From Lachnospiraceae bacterium oral taxon 096 (lineage in GTDB: Bacteria; Bacillota; Clostridia; Lachnospirales; Lachnospiraceae): a stretch of DNA of 64,000 nucleotides. Where the stretch lies: positions 1,823,001 through 1,887,000 of the forward strand of contig CP073340.1 in NCBI GenBank assembly GCA_018141845.1. The letters are read 5' to 3'. Positions 9,541 through 18,943 of the stretch are shown here, in pieces. Each line of letters starts with the position of its first letter. Within the stretch, counting starts at the first letter, position 1. Made by a program: the position numbers and the translations under genes. The notes under the pieces were generated by a model. It was not told where the DNA came from. It made no database searches and saw only the letters and a program-made list of their open reading frames with translations.

Positions 9541-10339
9541 TGCTCTTCCCCTTTTGTCTCTTTATCTTTCTTGTGATATAGAGACGAATATGTCGAATGA
9601 GACCGAACATCTTTGTCAAGACAAAAAGCAAACCTTTGCCAAATACACCAAATCTTGGCAAAAACCAACGAAACCATTTCACCACTCTATTCTCCCAATC
9701 AATCCAAGAGGCATCGTAGTGATGAATGGAAAAAGTATCTGCTTTTATAAAAAGTCCTCCATCCCAAAAATCCTTTGGTGCAAAAAATGACTTGGGATAA
9801 ATCTCCAATTCGTTCCCAATACACTGTCTTTGATTTCTGACAAGTAGACCTTTCTTTACCAAGAAATCCGTCATCAGCCTTGGACTAGGGGTCATGTCAA
9901 TGCTTTTGTCCTCTCTGCAAAAATGCCGATTTCCATAGATATCTTTCATCATCTCAAGCAAAATGGGATTATTTTTCTCTGCCCCAAAACCAAGACCAGG
10001 ATTAATTGCTACTCCATCCCTTTCCCCCTCAAATCCCATATATGCCCGATGATATAAGAGCTCGTCTAATGGTCGAATAAGTTCCACATCGGTATCCAAA
10101 TAAATGCCACCATTTTGATAAATAATATCTAATCTAGCAAAATCCGGAACAAATCCCCACTTTTTCTGAAGGTAGGCCTCTTCCATATAGGAATTTTTGT
10201 GAATGTCATAATTTTTCTCATTCCATTCTACAATTTCATAATCTGGACAAAATCGCTTCCAAGATTGAATACACTTTCTGGCAATCTTAGGAAGTGGCTT
10301 CCCACCAAACCAGCAATAATGAATGACTTTAGGAATCAT
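9530..10339 (-). CDS. Glycosyltransferase with DXD motif, GT32-like (269 aa)
   Basis: The sequence starts IPKVIHYCWFGGKPLPK and contains NGGIYLDTDVELI, the DXD nucleotide-sugar site of the GT32/capsular glycosyltransferase family (Gly_transf_sug). It is expected to add one sugar of the capsule repeat on the cytoplasmic side. Sugar specificity cannot be read from sequence. It overlaps the upstream GT2 gene by ATGA and the downstream flippase by 11 bp, so it is part of the same coupled unit. Confidence 0.87.
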   Translation of the reverse strand: MIPKVIHYCWFGGKPLPKIARKCIQSWKRFCPDYEIVEWNEKNYDIHKNSYMEEAYLQKKWGFVPDFARLDIIYQNGGIYLDTDVELIRPLDELLYHRAYMGFEGERDGVAINPGLGFGAEKNNPILLEMMKDIYGNRHFCREDKSIDMTPSPRLMTDFLVKKGLLVRNQRQCIGNELEIYPKSFFAPKDFWDGGLFIKADTFSIHHYDASWIDWENRVVKWFRWFLPRFGVFGKGLLFVLTKMFGLIRHIRLYITRKIKRQKGKSNGR

Positions 10340-11358
10340 AGCACCGCCCTTCTAAAAAAACAGTCCTTAGAAACTAAATTCCAAGCTTTCTTTATCTTCG
10401 TTAAACCTTTTTTGAGAAATACATAAACCCTTGGTGATCCTGCATAGATAATCGCTTTCCCAATGGTCATTCGGCGTTTCGCATTGCGAAATGGAAAGTT
10501 TTTATCTGAATTAGCTGTCTTCACATCTAAAAAATGATTTTCTAGTCCCACACTAGTGGCACTCATATAGAGAACAGCCATATGGTCTCTCAAGTAACAA
10601 GTATTCTTTGGACTCTCTCCCCTATCTTCTAAAAACTGTTCCAATTCCTTACACAATGTGCGGATATCTTCCACATGCTTTTTTTCCCTTTTATTTGAAA
10701 TTGAGCCTGGGCGATTTCGATGATAGTAAAACTCAAAATCCCCATCCACCACTCGTTGAGCACAAATCATAGCTTTGGGGGTAAATAACTCATCCTCATG
10801 GACAAGACCTTCCTTAAATCTCAAATTTTTTTCCTCAATAAAGTCTCGTCGATAGATGTAAAATTGACTACATGCAAAAAGATAGTCTCTGCGGTACCCG
10901 TCCTCAAGAAAATCTCGTCCCTTCATAACCCCCACAATGGGACTTTTATTTCCTCTCTTTTTACTGATACAAGTGCCATTCAAGCGATAGGCATGTCCTG
11001 CAATAATATCAGGTTGATCATATTCTTCAATCTTTTTCCTAAAATTACTAAGGGCATCTCTTGAGAAGTAGTCATCACTGTCCAAAAAGACGATATACTC
11101 CCCTCTGGCCATTTCTATCCCTTGATTCCTTGCTGCCGAAAGACCTTGATTTTTTTCATTGTATGCCGCAATGATCTCTCCACGCTTTTCATATCCTTCG
11201 ACAACTTCTCTGGAACCATCACTTGAATCATCATCAATCACAATAATTTCATAATCTGTGCAGTCCTGCTTGAGCACAGATTCAATCGCCATAGGCAAGT
11301 AGTCTCTGGTATTGTAGACAGGTATAATTACACTAAATAGAAGTTTTTCTATTTTCAT
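10336..11358 (-). CDS. Family 2 glycosyltransferase (340 aa)
   Basis: An inverting GT-A glycosyltransferase. The N-terminus gives FSVIIPVYNTRDYLPMAIES, then IVIDDDSSDGSREV and YIVFLDSDDYFS, the nucleotide-sugar binding and DXD-like sites. The C-terminal 130 residues are variable and basic. The ATG at 11358 follows GAGG by eight bases; a GTG at 11367 is part of that site. It probably adds a capsule sugar; the donor is unknown. It lies 16 bp after the cytidylyltransferase gene. Confidence 0.9.
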   Translation of the reverse strand: MKIEKLLFSVIIPVYNTRDYLPMAIESVLKQDCTDYEIIVIDDDSSDGSREVVEGYEKRGEIIAAYNEKNQGLSAARNQGIEMARGEYIVFLDSDDYFSRDALSNFRKKIEEYDQPDIIAGHAYRLNGTCISKKRGNKSPIVGVMKGRDFLEDGYRRDYLFACSQFYIYRRDFIEEKNLRFKEGLVHEDELFTPKAMICAQRVVDGDFEFYYHRNRPGSISNKREKKHVEDIRTLCKELEQFLEDRGESPKNTCYLRDHMAVLYMSATSVGLENHFLDVKTANSDKNFPFRNAKRRMTIGKAIIYAGSPRVYVFLKKGLTKIKKAWNLVSKDCFFRRAVL

Positions 11359-11374
11359 GTTCTTCACCTCAGAA

Positions 11375-11830
11375 TTAATTCTTTGGATCAGTATTGATGT
11401 CCCCGTGCTCTAACTTTGACTCACCATCTACAGCATTGGCATCATAGAGATCCCTCTTAATCTGAGAAGAACTAATTTCTGGTGTCCTCTCTAAATAGAC
11501 AACCTCAACGCCCTCTTCCTTCAAGAAATCAAACTTGCCCTTCCAATCATCTCCCATCACAAAGGTGTCCACATGATACTCATGCATATCACTGCGTTTT
11601 TGTTCCCACCTTGTCTCTGGAATAACCAAATCCACATAGCGAACAGCCTCTAACAACTGCTTTCTCTGCTCATAGGTAAAATAAGTCTTCTTGCGCTTTT
11701 CATTCCAATTAAACTCATCTGATGAAAGCACAACAATTAAGTAGTCACCATAGGATTTTGCACGGCGCAGCAAATTGATGTGTCCATAATGTAATAAGTC
11801 AAATGTTCCGTAAGTTATCACTCTCTTCAT
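11375..11830 (-). CDS. tagD: Glycerol-3-phosphate cytidylyltransferase, TagD/GCT type (151 aa)
   Basis: The enzyme makes CDP-glycerol from CTP and glycerol-3-phosphate. MKRVITYGTFDLLHYGHINL carries the HxGH nucleotide-binding motif and the later EISSSQIKRD corresponds to the RTxGISTT site. The ATG at 11830 fits the family start; the longer upstream frame (to 11878) lies in licD. The last 20 residues (NAVDGESKLEHGDINTDPKN) are an extra acidic tail. No TagF-like CDP-glycerol transferase is in the window, so the CDP-glycerol may serve a capsule phosphoglycerol transferase such as the LicD protein next to it. Confidence 0.9.
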   Translation of the reverse strand: MKRVITYGTFDLLHYGHINLLRRAKSYGDYLIVVLSSDEFNWNEKRKKTYFTYEQRKQLLEAVRYVDLVIPETRWEQKRSDMHEYHVDTFVMGDDWKGKFDFLKEEGVEVVYLERTPEISSSQIKRDLYDANAVDGESKLEHGDINTDPKN

Positions 11831-11840
11831 AATTTTCACC

Positions 11841-12677
11841 CTATCCCTCAAATGTATAATTTCCAAGATCAAATTCACAAATATTGTGTCGATTTTCTCT
11901 TTGATCCTCTGGTGGCAACTTCATATAGTCACCATACAAGCTCTTTAAATATGCGTCATAGGCCTTTGGAATTGGAAAATAATCGTCCTCAAAGCGCACA
12001 ATCTCGGTAGTCTCTAACCAGAGCCTCTTCTTCTTTTCCTTCCAGTAGCCATAAGAGCCACCTATAGCCACAACTTCCTCTGTCTTTTGTCCATTATAGG
12101 CCAACATCTGTGCATCAATCTTTGCCTGAATTTGCTTTTTTGACATCACACTCGTTGCCATGCGAACCAATCGATAAATGGATTTTTTCTTCCAATCTTT
12201 ATCATCCCAGAGCACATAATGATTCTTAGCTAACAGACATTTCCAATAAAAAGAGGTCTCCTTCGCCTGCTTCTTTTGTGCCTGCTCATCAGCTGGTACA
12301 TTGTCAAATGGAAAAATGTCAATGTAGATTCCCTTGTGCAAATCCACATCCTTTGTGTTTCTCTCCACAAACTTTGTTCCCTCTAGACGCAACTTCAAAA
12401 ATGGAAGTGCATAATTTTCATCAGTATCCCAAGTCTGCATAAAGATGGTCTTTGGCAACTCCTCCTTTGCATATTCCATAAACTTGTCATAGTCCTCTCG
12501 AAGCATACCAATGTCCAAATCATCATCCCATGGAATAAATCCCTTGTGACGAACGGCACCCAATGCCGATCCTGCGAGCAAAAAATAATTGAGATTATGT
12601 TTCTCACAGATTTTTTTCGTTTCCTTTGCAAGCAACAGCTGTGCAAGCTGTGCCTGTCGCAATGACTTCTTATCCAT
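11841..12677 (-). CDS. licD: LicD family phosphotransferase (278 aa)
   Basis: LicD-type nucleotidyltransferase-fold enzymes attach phosphocholine or other phospho-groups to glycans. The key segment is FLLAGSALGAVRHKGFIPWD followed by DDLDIGM near residues 32-58, which holds the metal-binding acidic residues. The gene begins on a TAATG shared with the second flippase and is followed 10 bp later by tagD. The pairing suggests phosphoglycerol transfer, since no licA/licC choline genes are present here; that is inference. Confidence 0.9.
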   Translation of the reverse strand: MDKKSLRQAQLAQLLLAKETKKICEKHNLNYFLLAGSALGAVRHKGFIPWDDDLDIGMLREDYDKFMEYAKEELPKTIFMQTWDTDENYALPFLKLRLEGTKFVERNTKDVDLHKGIYIDIFPFDNVPADEQAQKKQAKETSFYWKCLLAKNHYVLWDDKDWKKKSIYRLVRMATSVMSKKQIQAKIDAQMLAYNGQKTEEVVAIGGSYGYWKEKKKRLWLETTEIVRFEDDYFPIPKAYDAYLKSLYGDYMKLPPEDQRENRHNICEFDLGNYTFEG

Positions 12678-14128
12678 TACAACTCCCTTCTCCCTAACAT
12701 TCTTCCTCTAAATTTATTGATAAATTCAAGGATAACTTGATCCCTGAAAATCATCAGCAACACTACATAACTTATACCACCTGAAATCACCTGACTGGCA
12801 ATTCTTAATGCTCCTCGCATATGCATCTTATTAAATTGATAGACCAAAAGTCCCATCAAGACTCCTGCAAGGATATATTTCAAAAAGCTACCTAAAATTT
12901 CTTTAAAGTGCAATACACTCTTGCACTTTACTGCAAAGACAACTGCAATAAAAATTTCTGAAATAATAGATGCAATACAAGCCCCCAATGCCTGATAGCG
13001 GATAATAAAGACATAGTTTAATACCAAATTCATCAATACACCTGTAATCATTATGACATTATAAAACTTTTGCTTTTTCATTGGAATCAAGATTTGCGTT
13101 CCATAAAAATCCTTTATACTATCAATGACAACCAAAGTCGCAAAGAGCTTTAAAATTGGAGTCGCAGGAATAAACTTTTCTCCCAAAAACCAAGGTACTA
13201 AGGTTTCTGAGACAGCAATAATTCCCATACAAATCGGCACTGAAATCATCATCATCACAGATGATGATTTCTTTAAAATCTTTTGAATTTCTGAATTATT
13301 ATTTGAGCTAAACAAATAGGCAATTCTTGGCATAATGACGACACTTAATGAACTCACCACAGTAATGGAAATATTTTCCAACTTATAGGCCTGCTCATAG
13401 TAACCATTTTGAACCGAAGAATGTGTAATCAAACCAATCATTGTCTTATCAAAGTAAGCATAGAGCGTTGTTGCAAGTGTCGGTACAAAGTAGACTAAAC
13501 TATTTCTTAAATGTTCAAAAGTTCCCCACTTTAACACTTTCACTGGCACAAGATACTTCTTAAGACCAAACCAAAGACTGAGATTTCCAAGCACCATTGA
13601 TCCTTGTAAAATTAATGTGTACTTTAAAACATCCGATTCTTTTTTTACAAAAATGAAAATCAATGCCAAACTTGTCAGTTTGATAACATAATTTCGAATA
13701 ACCGTCTTTTTAAATTCCTCAAGTGCTTGTAAAAACCATGAAATATCCAAAAATGTTGCAGCCACATTCATTGTCAGTGCAAATGCAACTACTTTATTTT
13801 CCTTGGCCACAAAAAAGACATAAGCTAAGTAGGAAATGACTGCTATACTTGCGGTCAAAAACTTTGCCAAAATAATCTGATAAAACAGGGCCGTTAACTT
13901 TCCTTTGTTGTTTCTCACTGAAGCAATTTTTAACTGCCCATATACCTGCATACCCAACGCTGCAAATATTGCAAAATAGGCTTCAATCGAATAGGCATAG
14001 CTATAAATACCAATACCACTTGCCCCTAAAGTTCTAGAAATATAAGGTGTGGTAATTAGCGGTGCCAATAAAACAAGAATTTGATAGGAAAGATTGTATA
14101 AATAATTCTTGATAATCTTAGAGTTCAT
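12677..14128 (-). CDS. Wzx-like polysaccharide flippase, copy 2 (483 aa)
   Basis: Second MOP-type flippase of the locus. It starts NYLYNLSYQILVLLAPLITT and continues with PYISRTLGASGIGIYSYAYS, a signature of Firmicute capsule Wzx proteins, and has 12-14 hydrophobic segments. It is clearly different in sequence from the copy at 8074-9540. The stop and the licD start share TAATG. It may flip the main repeat unit while the other handles a second glycan, or one may be redundant. Confidence 0.92.
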   Translation of the reverse strand: MNSKIIKNYLYNLSYQILVLLAPLITTPYISRTLGASGIGIYSYAYSIEAYFAIFAALGMQVYGQLKIASVRNNKGKLTALFYQIILAKFLTASIAVISYLAYVFFVAKENKVVAFALTMNVAATFLDISWFLQALEEFKKTVIRNYVIKLTSLALIFIFVKKESDVLKYTLILQGSMVLGNLSLWFGLKKYLVPVKVLKWGTFEHLRNSLVYFVPTLATTLYAYFDKTMIGLITHSSVQNGYYEQAYKLENISITVVSSLSVVIMPRIAYLFSSNNNSEIQKILKKSSSVMMMISVPICMGIIAVSETLVPWFLGEKFIPATPILKLFATLVVIDSIKDFYGTQILIPMKKQKFYNVIMITGVLMNLVLNYVFIIRYQALGACIASIISEIFIAVVFAVKCKSVLHFKEILGSFLKYILAGVLMGLLVYQFNKMHMRGALRIASQVISGGISYVVLLMIFRDQVILEFINKFRGRMLGRREL

Positions 14129-14160
14129 CCATTATATCCTCCTGTACTCTCTAACCAAAT

Positions 14161-15270
14161 CTAACTCATAAATGAACGAATATGTACTTTTACCATTTCT
14201 TCAATGGTGTATCCTTGCACTCTCTCCAGTGCCTTCTCTCCCATCGCCTTTAAATCCATCTTTGAAATTTTTTGAATTGCCTGTGCCAAGGCATCTACAT
14301 CCCCTGTCTTTACTACAAATCCACTCTGACCATCTTCGATCAGCTCAACTCCTGCACCACAGCGATCAGTACTAATGGTTGGCAACCCATGAGCCATAGC
14401 CTCATTGATGACCAATCCCCAAATATCTTCTCTTGTTGGACAGACAAAAAAATCTGCAGCATCATAATAATAACTCAATTTATCTTTTGGCATAAAATCT
14501 AAAAATTTAACATTAGAAATTTTTTCTTTTTCAATAATTTCTTGATATTCCTCTGTTGGCTTTCCACCAACAATCAAGAACAGAATCTCTGGATCGACCT
14601 TAGCAATTGCCTTTAACAAAACATCCACACCCTTGCGGTGAATAAATTGCCCAATATTTAAAGCAATCCTTTGATCACTTGAAAATCCTAAAAGTGCTCT
14701 GCTCTCCTCTTTTTTCTTTGCCAAGTCTTCTTTCTTCATCAAATCCTTTTGACAAAGAGAAGAAAATGGATAGGTCACAATCTTGCTCGCATCTGCTCCA
14801 TAGTGCGTCAAATACTCACTTGTCACCCTTCCACTACTATACCACTTACTTGGCATACTCAAAAAATGGGACTTAATCTTATATTTTATTGTACTATCTT
14901 CGGAAATTAACCCGCCATCTGCTTCCATGCTAAACGGTCTCTTGTTGCGCTTTAAAAACTCCATAGCCCACATAAAGGAGGGGTAGGAATAGCCACCAAA
15001 AATAATTTCATCAAATGGCTTTTTTACCCAAGAGAGTAATTCTGGATGAATCACTCTCTTTCCTCCAAGAGAAATCTTTTTTGTCAAAAAGACCGCCTGA
15101 AAAAAGGAATAATCTGTATTAAACCAGTCCTTTGAACGATGAGTCTGTTGTGACGGGTTCTCTAGAAAAATAACAGTTAAATTGATTTCATCTACCGCAC
15201 CGAGTTGGTTAAAAAACTCCACTCGGTATGGTGATGGATAATTAGAAATAAAAAGAATATTCTTTTTCAT
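14161..15270 (-). CDS. Family 4 (GT-B) glycosyltransferase (369 aa)
   Basis: A retaining GT-B enzyme. It begins MKKNILFISNYPSPYRVEFF and has the GT4 C-terminal half with FVCPTREDIWGLVINEAMAH carrying the EX7E motif, then GLPTISTDRCGAGVELI. The ATG at 15270 has GAGGAG about eight bases upstream and shares TAATG with the polymerase gene; the longer frame to 15345 lies inside that gene. It should add one capsule sugar; the donor is unknown. Confidence 0.9.
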   Translation of the reverse strand: MKKNILFISNYPSPYRVEFFNQLGAVDEINLTVIFLENPSQQTHRSKDWFNTDYSFFQAVFLTKKISLGGKRVIHPELLSWVKKPFDEIIFGGYSYPSFMWAMEFLKRNKRPFSMEADGGLISEDSTIKYKIKSHFLSMPSKWYSSGRVTSEYLTHYGADASKIVTYPFSSLCQKDLMKKEDLAKKKEESRALLGFSSDQRIALNIGQFIHRKGVDVLLKAIAKVDPEILFLIVGGKPTEEYQEIIEKEKISNVKFLDFMPKDKLSYYYDAADFFVCPTREDIWGLVINEAMAHGLPTISTDRCGAGVELIEDGQSGFVVKTGDVDALAQAIQKISKMDLKAMGEKALERVQGYTIEEMVKVHIRSFMS

Positions 15271-16622
15271 TATGCTTTCTCCTCTATCACTGATAACTTC
15301 CATATCACACTTCCTACAAAATAAGTCGCAAAAAAATACGCCCATGATGACAGCAAATCACCTCTCATCATAAAGAAAAATTGTAGCAAATTAAATGGAT
15401 AAATCATTCTCACTCTAGCAAATTCATCTTTGGTCTTCCAATACTTATTGTCTGCACTACCCGTCATTATGCCCACAATAAATCCCATCACAATGGTTCC
15501 TAACATACCACCATTGACATAAGCCTCTCCAATGAGAGGAGCAGATACATTGGCAAATGACTGACTCATTACTGGACCAATTACCGTTGCACCAGTACCA
15601 ATCGGCTTTGTTGGCCATATTTTTCTTGGCACAAAAAAGAGCAATACACCTAACAACTGTCTTCCTAATGTCGCCCCATTATCAAGAACATATCTTCGAA
15701 TAATCATAATCATCGAAAAGGCATCATAATCTCCTGTCAGATAAGTATCTCCAAGAGATGTTCCCTGTACCATTTCCATTCCCTCTGTTGTCGACGTTGC
15801 GTTTCTCATATTTCCAAGCAAAGGGAAGACGACGACTAGACCAACAATCAAAATAATGGGCAACCACTGCGTCTTTCTAACTTTTGGAAAAGTCAAAATA
15901 ATCAGTCCCATATAGTAGGCCGCAGCTACATTTCTTGATACTGCTGTTGGAAAACAACTGACCAAAAAACACACCGCAGCAATAATACAAATGGCATCGA
16001 CCTTTCCCTGCTTCCTACAGTACACAATATTAAAGGCCAAAGAATACAAAGAAATATTTCTCAAGCCATGCACTGCAAGCAATGCCGTCGTCGTATCTAC
16101 AGTTTCACCATAGGAATTTGTACTTCTAAGAAATAAGTTTGAAAGTCCAATGGTCTTAATATAGTACAACATAATAAAAATGGAAAAGAAGCATAAAATG
16201 TATCTTGCATTTTTTCGCATTGTATACTTCTTATTAAAATCATTTCCCTTTAACACAATCTTTACATTGCGTCCTGAATAAAAGAAGACTGCCCAAAGAA
16301 AAATAATAAGATTACAAATTAAAACTTCTGCACTTTCAGCCTGTAATCTCCATATAAATTGATTGGTAAAAAACTGCAAAAGTGCTGCAAATCCAAAGAA
16401 AAATAGGGCAAACATATCAAAAAACAGACAAAAACTAAAGCTTCGCTTGCTCACTTCCTTCAAAATATGGATTAAAAAGATACCAATATTTAAATAAAAG
16501 GTAAATACAATATAGACATCATATCTCTCGTGCTCTTTGACATGCAATATGACATAGCCAATGACCACTAACAATACAGCAAGAAAGATTAAACTTCCTA
16601 GCTTTCGTGCTGAAACTACCAT
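15270..16622 (-). CDS. wzy: Wzy-like capsule repeat-unit polymerase (450 aa)
   Basis: A polytopic membrane protein with about 10-12 hydrophobic segments and a large outside loop near the middle to C-terminal third (PTKPIGTGATVIGPVMSQSF). This is the arrangement of O-antigen/capsule polymerases, which show little sequence conservation. It lies among glycosyltransferases and is the only such protein of the locus, so polymerase is the best assignment. It ends in TAATG with the next gene and directly follows a GT4 gene with no gap. Confidence 0.8.
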   Translation of the reverse strand: MVVSARKLGSLIFLAVLLVVIGYVILHVKEHERYDVYIVFTFYLNIGIFLIHILKEVSKRSFSFCLFFDMFALFFFGFAALLQFFTNQFIWRLQAESAEVLICNLIIFLWAVFFYSGRNVKIVLKGNDFNKKYTMRKNARYILCFFSIFIMLYYIKTIGLSNLFLRSTNSYGETVDTTTALLAVHGLRNISLYSLAFNIVYCRKQGKVDAICIIAAVCFLVSCFPTAVSRNVAAAYYMGLIILTFPKVRKTQWLPIILIVGLVVVFPLLGNMRNATSTTEGMEMVQGTSLGDTYLTGDYDAFSMIMIIRRYVLDNGATLGRQLLGVLLFFVPRKIWPTKPIGTGATVIGPVMSQSFANVSAPLIGEAYVNGGMLGTIVMGFIVGIMTGSADNKYWKTKDEFARVRMIYPFNLLQFFFMMRGDLLSSWAYFFATYFVGSVIWKLSVIEEKA

Positions 16623-17744
16623 CTACTCTTGTCCCCCACTCTCTGCAACGGATACAATGGCTTTATACAAACTGTTGATATCCATGTTCACTGCAATGCC
16701 ACCATACATATCAACAATCTCCTCACAAGCTGTTCCCTTATATACAATTGGTGTTGCACCACAAGCCAAAGCTTCCACCGTCGTCATTCCAAAAGTTTCT
16801 TCTTTACTAGGATTGACAAAGACATCTGCTGTGGTATAAATCATGGCCAATTCCTCCTGATTATTGGTCCTTTCAATGCCAATAACATTCTTTGGTAAAT
16901 TCTCACATTGTTTCTTTGACAATCCAATCAACACAATGGCATAATCATCACTGAGCATAGAAGATAACTGTAAGAAATCATCAAGCCCTTTTCTTGGCTC
17001 CCACACACTAGCTACACCAAGCACCACTTTTTTATTCTTAATGCCATATTTCTCCCGAAAATTTCCTGGAGTTGGCTTAAAGATATTGTGATCAATCGTA
17101 TTGTAACTAACTTTTATTGGATATTGTCCAAGAAAGCTCTCTTTGACTAAACTAGCCAACCATTTCGAAGGTGTAATCAATGTCATATCCTTTACACCCA
17201 AAAAGGCCTTCTTTTTTCTTTGAAAATTCTTATCACTATTGTCTACTCCAAGGCTACTTGGATACTCCTTTAATTGTGGACAACCTCCGCATCCACTCTT
17301 CCATTTTTCACAGCCAACATAAGAAAAATATGCACAATGTCCTGTAAATGCCCAACAATCATGCAATGTCCAATAGACCTTCATCTTCGGTCTTGACTTA
17401 ATCCAGTCAAAGAGCAACTCATAATGAATATAATAGCCATGAATATTGTGCAACCACAATTCATCTGGATTGTACTTTGTTGCCCACTCAAGAAACTCCT
17501 TTGTCGCCTTCTTACTTCCCAAACCATGGGCATCCCAAAGTTTGCTCTTTAGTGCATGCATCTTTACTTCTGTGCTATTTCCAATTTGCACTGCATACTT
17601 TCGATATTCCTCGGGAACCTGTGCATCTCTACCATAGGCAATTTTGACTTCATAACCTTTTTTTTCGTATTCTTTCGCAATTGCCCCACAAATCTTTCCT
17701 GTACTGCCAATTCCACAAACTGAGTTTATAAGCAGTATCTTCAT
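16623..17744 (-). CDS. Family 4 glycosyltransferase (373 aa)
   Basis: A GT-B enzyme that starts MKILLINSVCGIGSTGKICGAIAKEY, similar to WcaK/WcaL-like and capsule GT4 proteins. The middle has HDCWAFTGHCAYF and a cysteine-rich stretch (CEKWKSGCGGCPQL), and the C-terminal half shows FVNPSKEETFGMTTVEALAC with the EX7E donor site. The cysteine cluster is a recurrent feature of this subfamily. It overlaps the upstream GT4 gene by ATGA. Sugar specificity is unknown. Confidence 0.9.
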   Translation of the reverse strand: MKILLINSVCGIGSTGKICGAIAKEYEKKGYEVKIAYGRDAQVPEEYRKYAVQIGNSTEVKMHALKSKLWDAHGLGSKKATKEFLEWATKYNPDELWLHNIHGYYIHYELLFDWIKSRPKMKVYWTLHDCWAFTGHCAYFSYVGCEKWKSGCGGCPQLKEYPSSLGVDNSDKNFQRKKKAFLGVKDMTLITPSKWLASLVKESFLGQYPIKVSYNTIDHNIFKPTPGNFREKYGIKNKKVVLGVASVWEPRKGLDDFLQLSSMLSDDYAIVLIGLSKKQCENLPKNVIGIERTNNQEELAMIYTTADVFVNPSKEETFGMTTVEALACGATPIVYKGTACEEIVDMYGGIAVNMDINSLYKAIVSVAESGGQE

Positions 17745-18943
17745 TGATTGATCATCTCCTTTAAGCGTGCTTCTAAAGTTTCAAAATGTTTTTCCTGCGT
17801 AAAATTCTCTCGAAAATACTTTCTTGCCGCTTCGCCACAATTTGCATACTTCTGCTGATGGGCAATATATTCTAAGAAAGCATTGGCAAGCCCATCGCTA
17901 TCCCCTGCACGAACACTTAATCCACAGCGACTTTCCTTAATTACCTCATTTCCAGCACCGTTAATTGCTCCAATGACAGGTTTTCCGGCTGCCATATAGG
18001 TCTGTAACTTTCCTGGCAAAGTATCACCAATCCGATTTTTTCCATCTAAAGTCAGCATACAAGCATCAGCAATCTTATAATAGGTCATCGCTTCCTTAAA
18101 TGGCTTTGGTCCATAGAATTTGACGATATTTTCTGCCCCCGCTTCCTTGACCATCGCCATCGCATGCTCATACTCTGAACCACCACCTACAATGTGGAAG
18201 GTGACATCTTTCCGATCCTTTAATTTGGCCATTGCTGCCACCAAACATGGAATATCTTGAACTTTTCCAATATTTCCAATATACAAAAAGTCAAAGTGAC
18301 CATTGGGTTTTTTCTCAAAATTTTTCTCCAACATATCCGATGAGGCAAACTGTGGAAGATAACTCATCTTCTTTCGAGAACATCCATCCACCTTTTCGAG
18401 ATAATCAAAAAATGGCTTTGACGACACAGCAATATGATCGCATTGCTGATAGATATGAGCACTCAAATTTTTTATCTTGGAATAGAAGAAAGTGCCCTCC
18501 TTAAATCCCATCGCCTTTACACACTCTGGCCAAATGTCCATGCAATACAAAAACAATGGCTTTTTATACTTCTTCTTCAGTGCAATCGCAGGAAGGGCCA
18601 TGGTCACCGGCGAAACCTCCCAGACATAAATAATATCAAATTCTCCAAAATCAATTTTCTTCGCCGCCCGATTTCCACTAAACACAAAAGAAAGATAATT
18701 TAAACTTCTCCAAATTGGTCCATGTCTTCTTGCAATCGTTGGCACACGATAAACCTTAGCACCATGATAAACTTGTTCTCGATTCTTTCCATGCTTGTAT
18801 TCTTCAGGAATATAGGATGTCGTATAATCTGGCAAACCTGTGAGCACAGTCACCTCATGACCACGCTCACCAAGAATTCGCACAATATCGTTAATTGCAA
18901 ATGTGTCTGGATAAAAGTTTTCAGAAACAACAAGAATTTTCAT
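17741..18943 (-). CDS. WbuB-like family 4 glycosyltransferase (400 aa)
   Basis: The protein begins MKILVVSENFYPDTFAINDI and contains LTGLPDYTTSYIPEEYK, typical of WbuB-type glycosyltransferases, several of which transfer L-FucNAc. The C-terminal half (FDFLYIGNIGKVQDIPCLV, AGAENIVKFYGPKPFKE) is the donor-binding GT-B domain. A FucNAc transferase in the same locus as the FucNAc synthesis genes is an attractive but unproven reading. It directly abuts the initiating transferase gene. Confidence 0.9.
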   Translation of the reverse strand: MKILVVSENFYPDTFAINDIVRILGERGHEVTVLTGLPDYTTSYIPEEYKHGKNREQVYHGAKVYRVPTIARRHGPIWRSLNYLSFVFSGNRAAKKIDFGEFDIIYVWEVSPVTMALPAIALKKKYKKPLFLYCMDIWPECVKAMGFKEGTFFYSKIKNLSAHIYQQCDHIAVSSKPFFDYLEKVDGCSRKKMSYLPQFASSDMLEKNFEKKPNGHFDFLYIGNIGKVQDIPCLVAAMAKLKDRKDVTFHIVGGGSEYEHAMAMVKEAGAENIVKFYGPKPFKEAMTYYKIADACMLTLDGKNRIGDTLPGKLQTYMAAGKPVIGAINGAGNEVIKESRCGLSVRAGDSDGLANAFLEYIAHQQKYANCGEAARKYFRENFTQEKHFETLEARLKEMINQ